From Mastigocoleus testarum BC008 (lineage in GTDB: Bacteria > Cyanobacteriota > Cyanobacteriia > Cyanobacteriales > Nostocaceae): a stretch of 64,000 nucleotides of DNA. Positions within the stretch are counted from its first letter, which is position 1; the number at the start of each line of letters is the position of its first letter. The stretch lies in contig NZ_LMTZ01000106.1 of assembly GCF_001456025.1 (NCBI RefSeq), positions 6,931 to 70,930 on the forward strand, given 5' to 3'. The translations under genes and the position numbers were made by a program. The notes below the pieces were generated by a model. The model did no database searches and was not told the DNA's origin. It was given only the letters and a program-made list of their open reading frames with translations. Positions 62,908 to 64,000 of this stretch are shown here, piece by piece.

Positions 62908-64000
62908 GGTGACTTAGTTTTTTAGGAGCACTTAACGAAGAAAGATTCAATCTAAGTAACGGAAAAAGACTTAAAGTTTTCAGAGTTGGGAACTCAGTTA
63001 ACGAGGTGCTAAGCATTAGTGATTCTGCTGTTAATCTTCATCTTGAAACAAGATTATTTCGTAAACTGAAAGTATCTCATGTGAGAAATAGTAAATACCG
63101 TAATTTTTACAAATACATTCACCTAATACGTAAGTTCATATAGTCGATGATCTTGAAATTCAATGTGTTAAGTAAAAAAAATTTTGAGTAAAACTTTTGG
63201 AATACAACAATAGCAATCCGTCCTGTCTAAGGTTTACGTTTTATATGATACCTGCCGGAATATAAGTAATTTTACAGTGCTAAATATAACAACATGAAGG
63301 AATTATTAGTCAACAAGTCAGAGTAACCCATCCAGTTTTGATAATTTAACTTTAAAGAGAACCCAAAACTGGAATTTGTAAGGTTGTGTAAACATCAAGC
63401 AAAACTCCCCATTTGGTTCCTCACCAAAATTCTGCAAAGATTTATGATTATGTACTCAATGACTCTATAAACATTCAAAGTCACAGCTTTAACTAGCAGA
63501 AACACACGGAATCAAAACAGTTGTTTTTCATTTTGATTTGGAGACCCGCTCGCTAAAAAAAAATTTATTTATTGGAAGCATAAATATGCTGGTTTGTATA
63601 GCTACTTACTTAAAATGAAACAAGTATGTTTACGCGCACTATTTGTAACAGACTATCTTTAGTTTTCTACTGAATTTTATTAACACTACCTTCTAAAAGG
63701 AAACTGAGACTGCCTATTACGAATGAATACTTCATCCTTCATTCATTCTGACTCCTAAATTTTAAATTTTATGTTTCTGAAGAAACTTTTTTTAATAATC
63801 TCGAGAATAAAATTGATAAAAAGTCATTTATAAATATATTACATTAAAACTTTTCACAGATTAAACCTGAGATAAACCCCAATCTTAAGATTATTACTGT
63901 TGTAAAGAGTTATGTTAGCGATCCTATTCACAAAATTAGGTTCTCCAGGATTGTAACTTAGAAATAACCCCCGTTCTATGCTCCAAAAACGTAGAGTACT
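62908..64000. other. 1.1-kb AT-rich stretch without a gene
   Basis: No reading frame is convincing. I note an AATCAAAA/TTTTGATT inverted repeat near 63510-63539, and a small plus-strand hairpin at 63773-63786 (GTTTC/GAAAC, 4-base loop) followed by seven T residues, which is terminator-like but weak. The right edge may contain the promoter of a gene outside the window. Confidence 0.5.

Noticed and set aside
1..64000. tRNA, rRNA, tmRNA, RNase P or 6S RNA genes
   Set aside because: I looked for T-loop (GGTTCGAATCC-like) and other signatures on both strands and found none; a covariance-model scan would be needed to exclude divergent ones.

Overview
The window looks like chromosomal DNA of a filamentous, probably heterocystous (Nostocales-like) cyanobacterium. 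The evidence is well over a dozen HIP1 octamers (GCGATCGC), heptamer STRR tandem repeats (CCCCAAT and TTGGTAA types), an AT-rich base composition with long gaps, and cyanobacterium-typical families (Ycf23/DUF561, DUF2854, DUF2358, DUF2470, a pentapeptide-repeat Ser/Thr kinase, a PEP-CTERM protein). I see no tRNA, rRNA, CRISPR array, transposase or phage gene.

Layout. 1-4.2 kb: the translation operon rimP-nusA-ylxR-infB on the minus strand, with infB running off the left edge and a terminator-like hairpin in the rimP leader. 4.4-15.9 kb: housekeeping and envelope genes (membrane protein, peptidoglycan-binding protein with a 93-bp tandem repeat, SDH-type ClpP-fold protease, Nnr, MnmA, Spy-like protein, alpha/beta hydrolase, kinase-pentapeptide fusion, PEP-CTERM protein). 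16.5-23.6 kb: uvrA behind a textbook cyanobacterial LexA box, a dienelactone hydrolase, a histidine kinase and a CapA-like protein. 24.2-28.9 kb: a VTT-domain membrane protein, a phytol/dolichol-kinase-like enzyme, DUF2358, a GHL10 glycosidase-like protein, an epoxide-hydrolase-like protein and DUF2470.

29.8-41.2 kb is a loose surface-polysaccharide region: a Wza-like SLBB export protein, a TolB-like propeller protein, the DUF1980/DUF318 permease pair and three glycosyltransferases, separated by AT-rich gaps of up to 1.3 kb. 42.4-48.3 kb: Ycf23, a stand-alone photolyase-type N-terminal domain, DUF2854, a small protein, a REC-only response regulator and ppk1.

48.5-54.5 kb is the most interesting part: a compact minus-strand cluster of candidate pilin, secreted accessory protein, PapD-like chaperone and outer-membrane usher. 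It reads as a complete chaperone-usher fimbria system in a cyanobacterium. The candidate pilin resembles class 5 (CFA/I-type) subunits, and the usher has an unusual ~300-residue leader and two C-terminal carboxypeptidase-regulatory-like domains. 55.4-64 kb: an orphan sensor kinase, a repeat-rich CAP-domain protein, a TPR protein, a sigma-70-like protein, a membrane-anchored VOC protein, a small hypothetical gene and a 1.1-kb stretch without genes.

All calls come from reading the sequence and from recalled family knowledge; no search was run.
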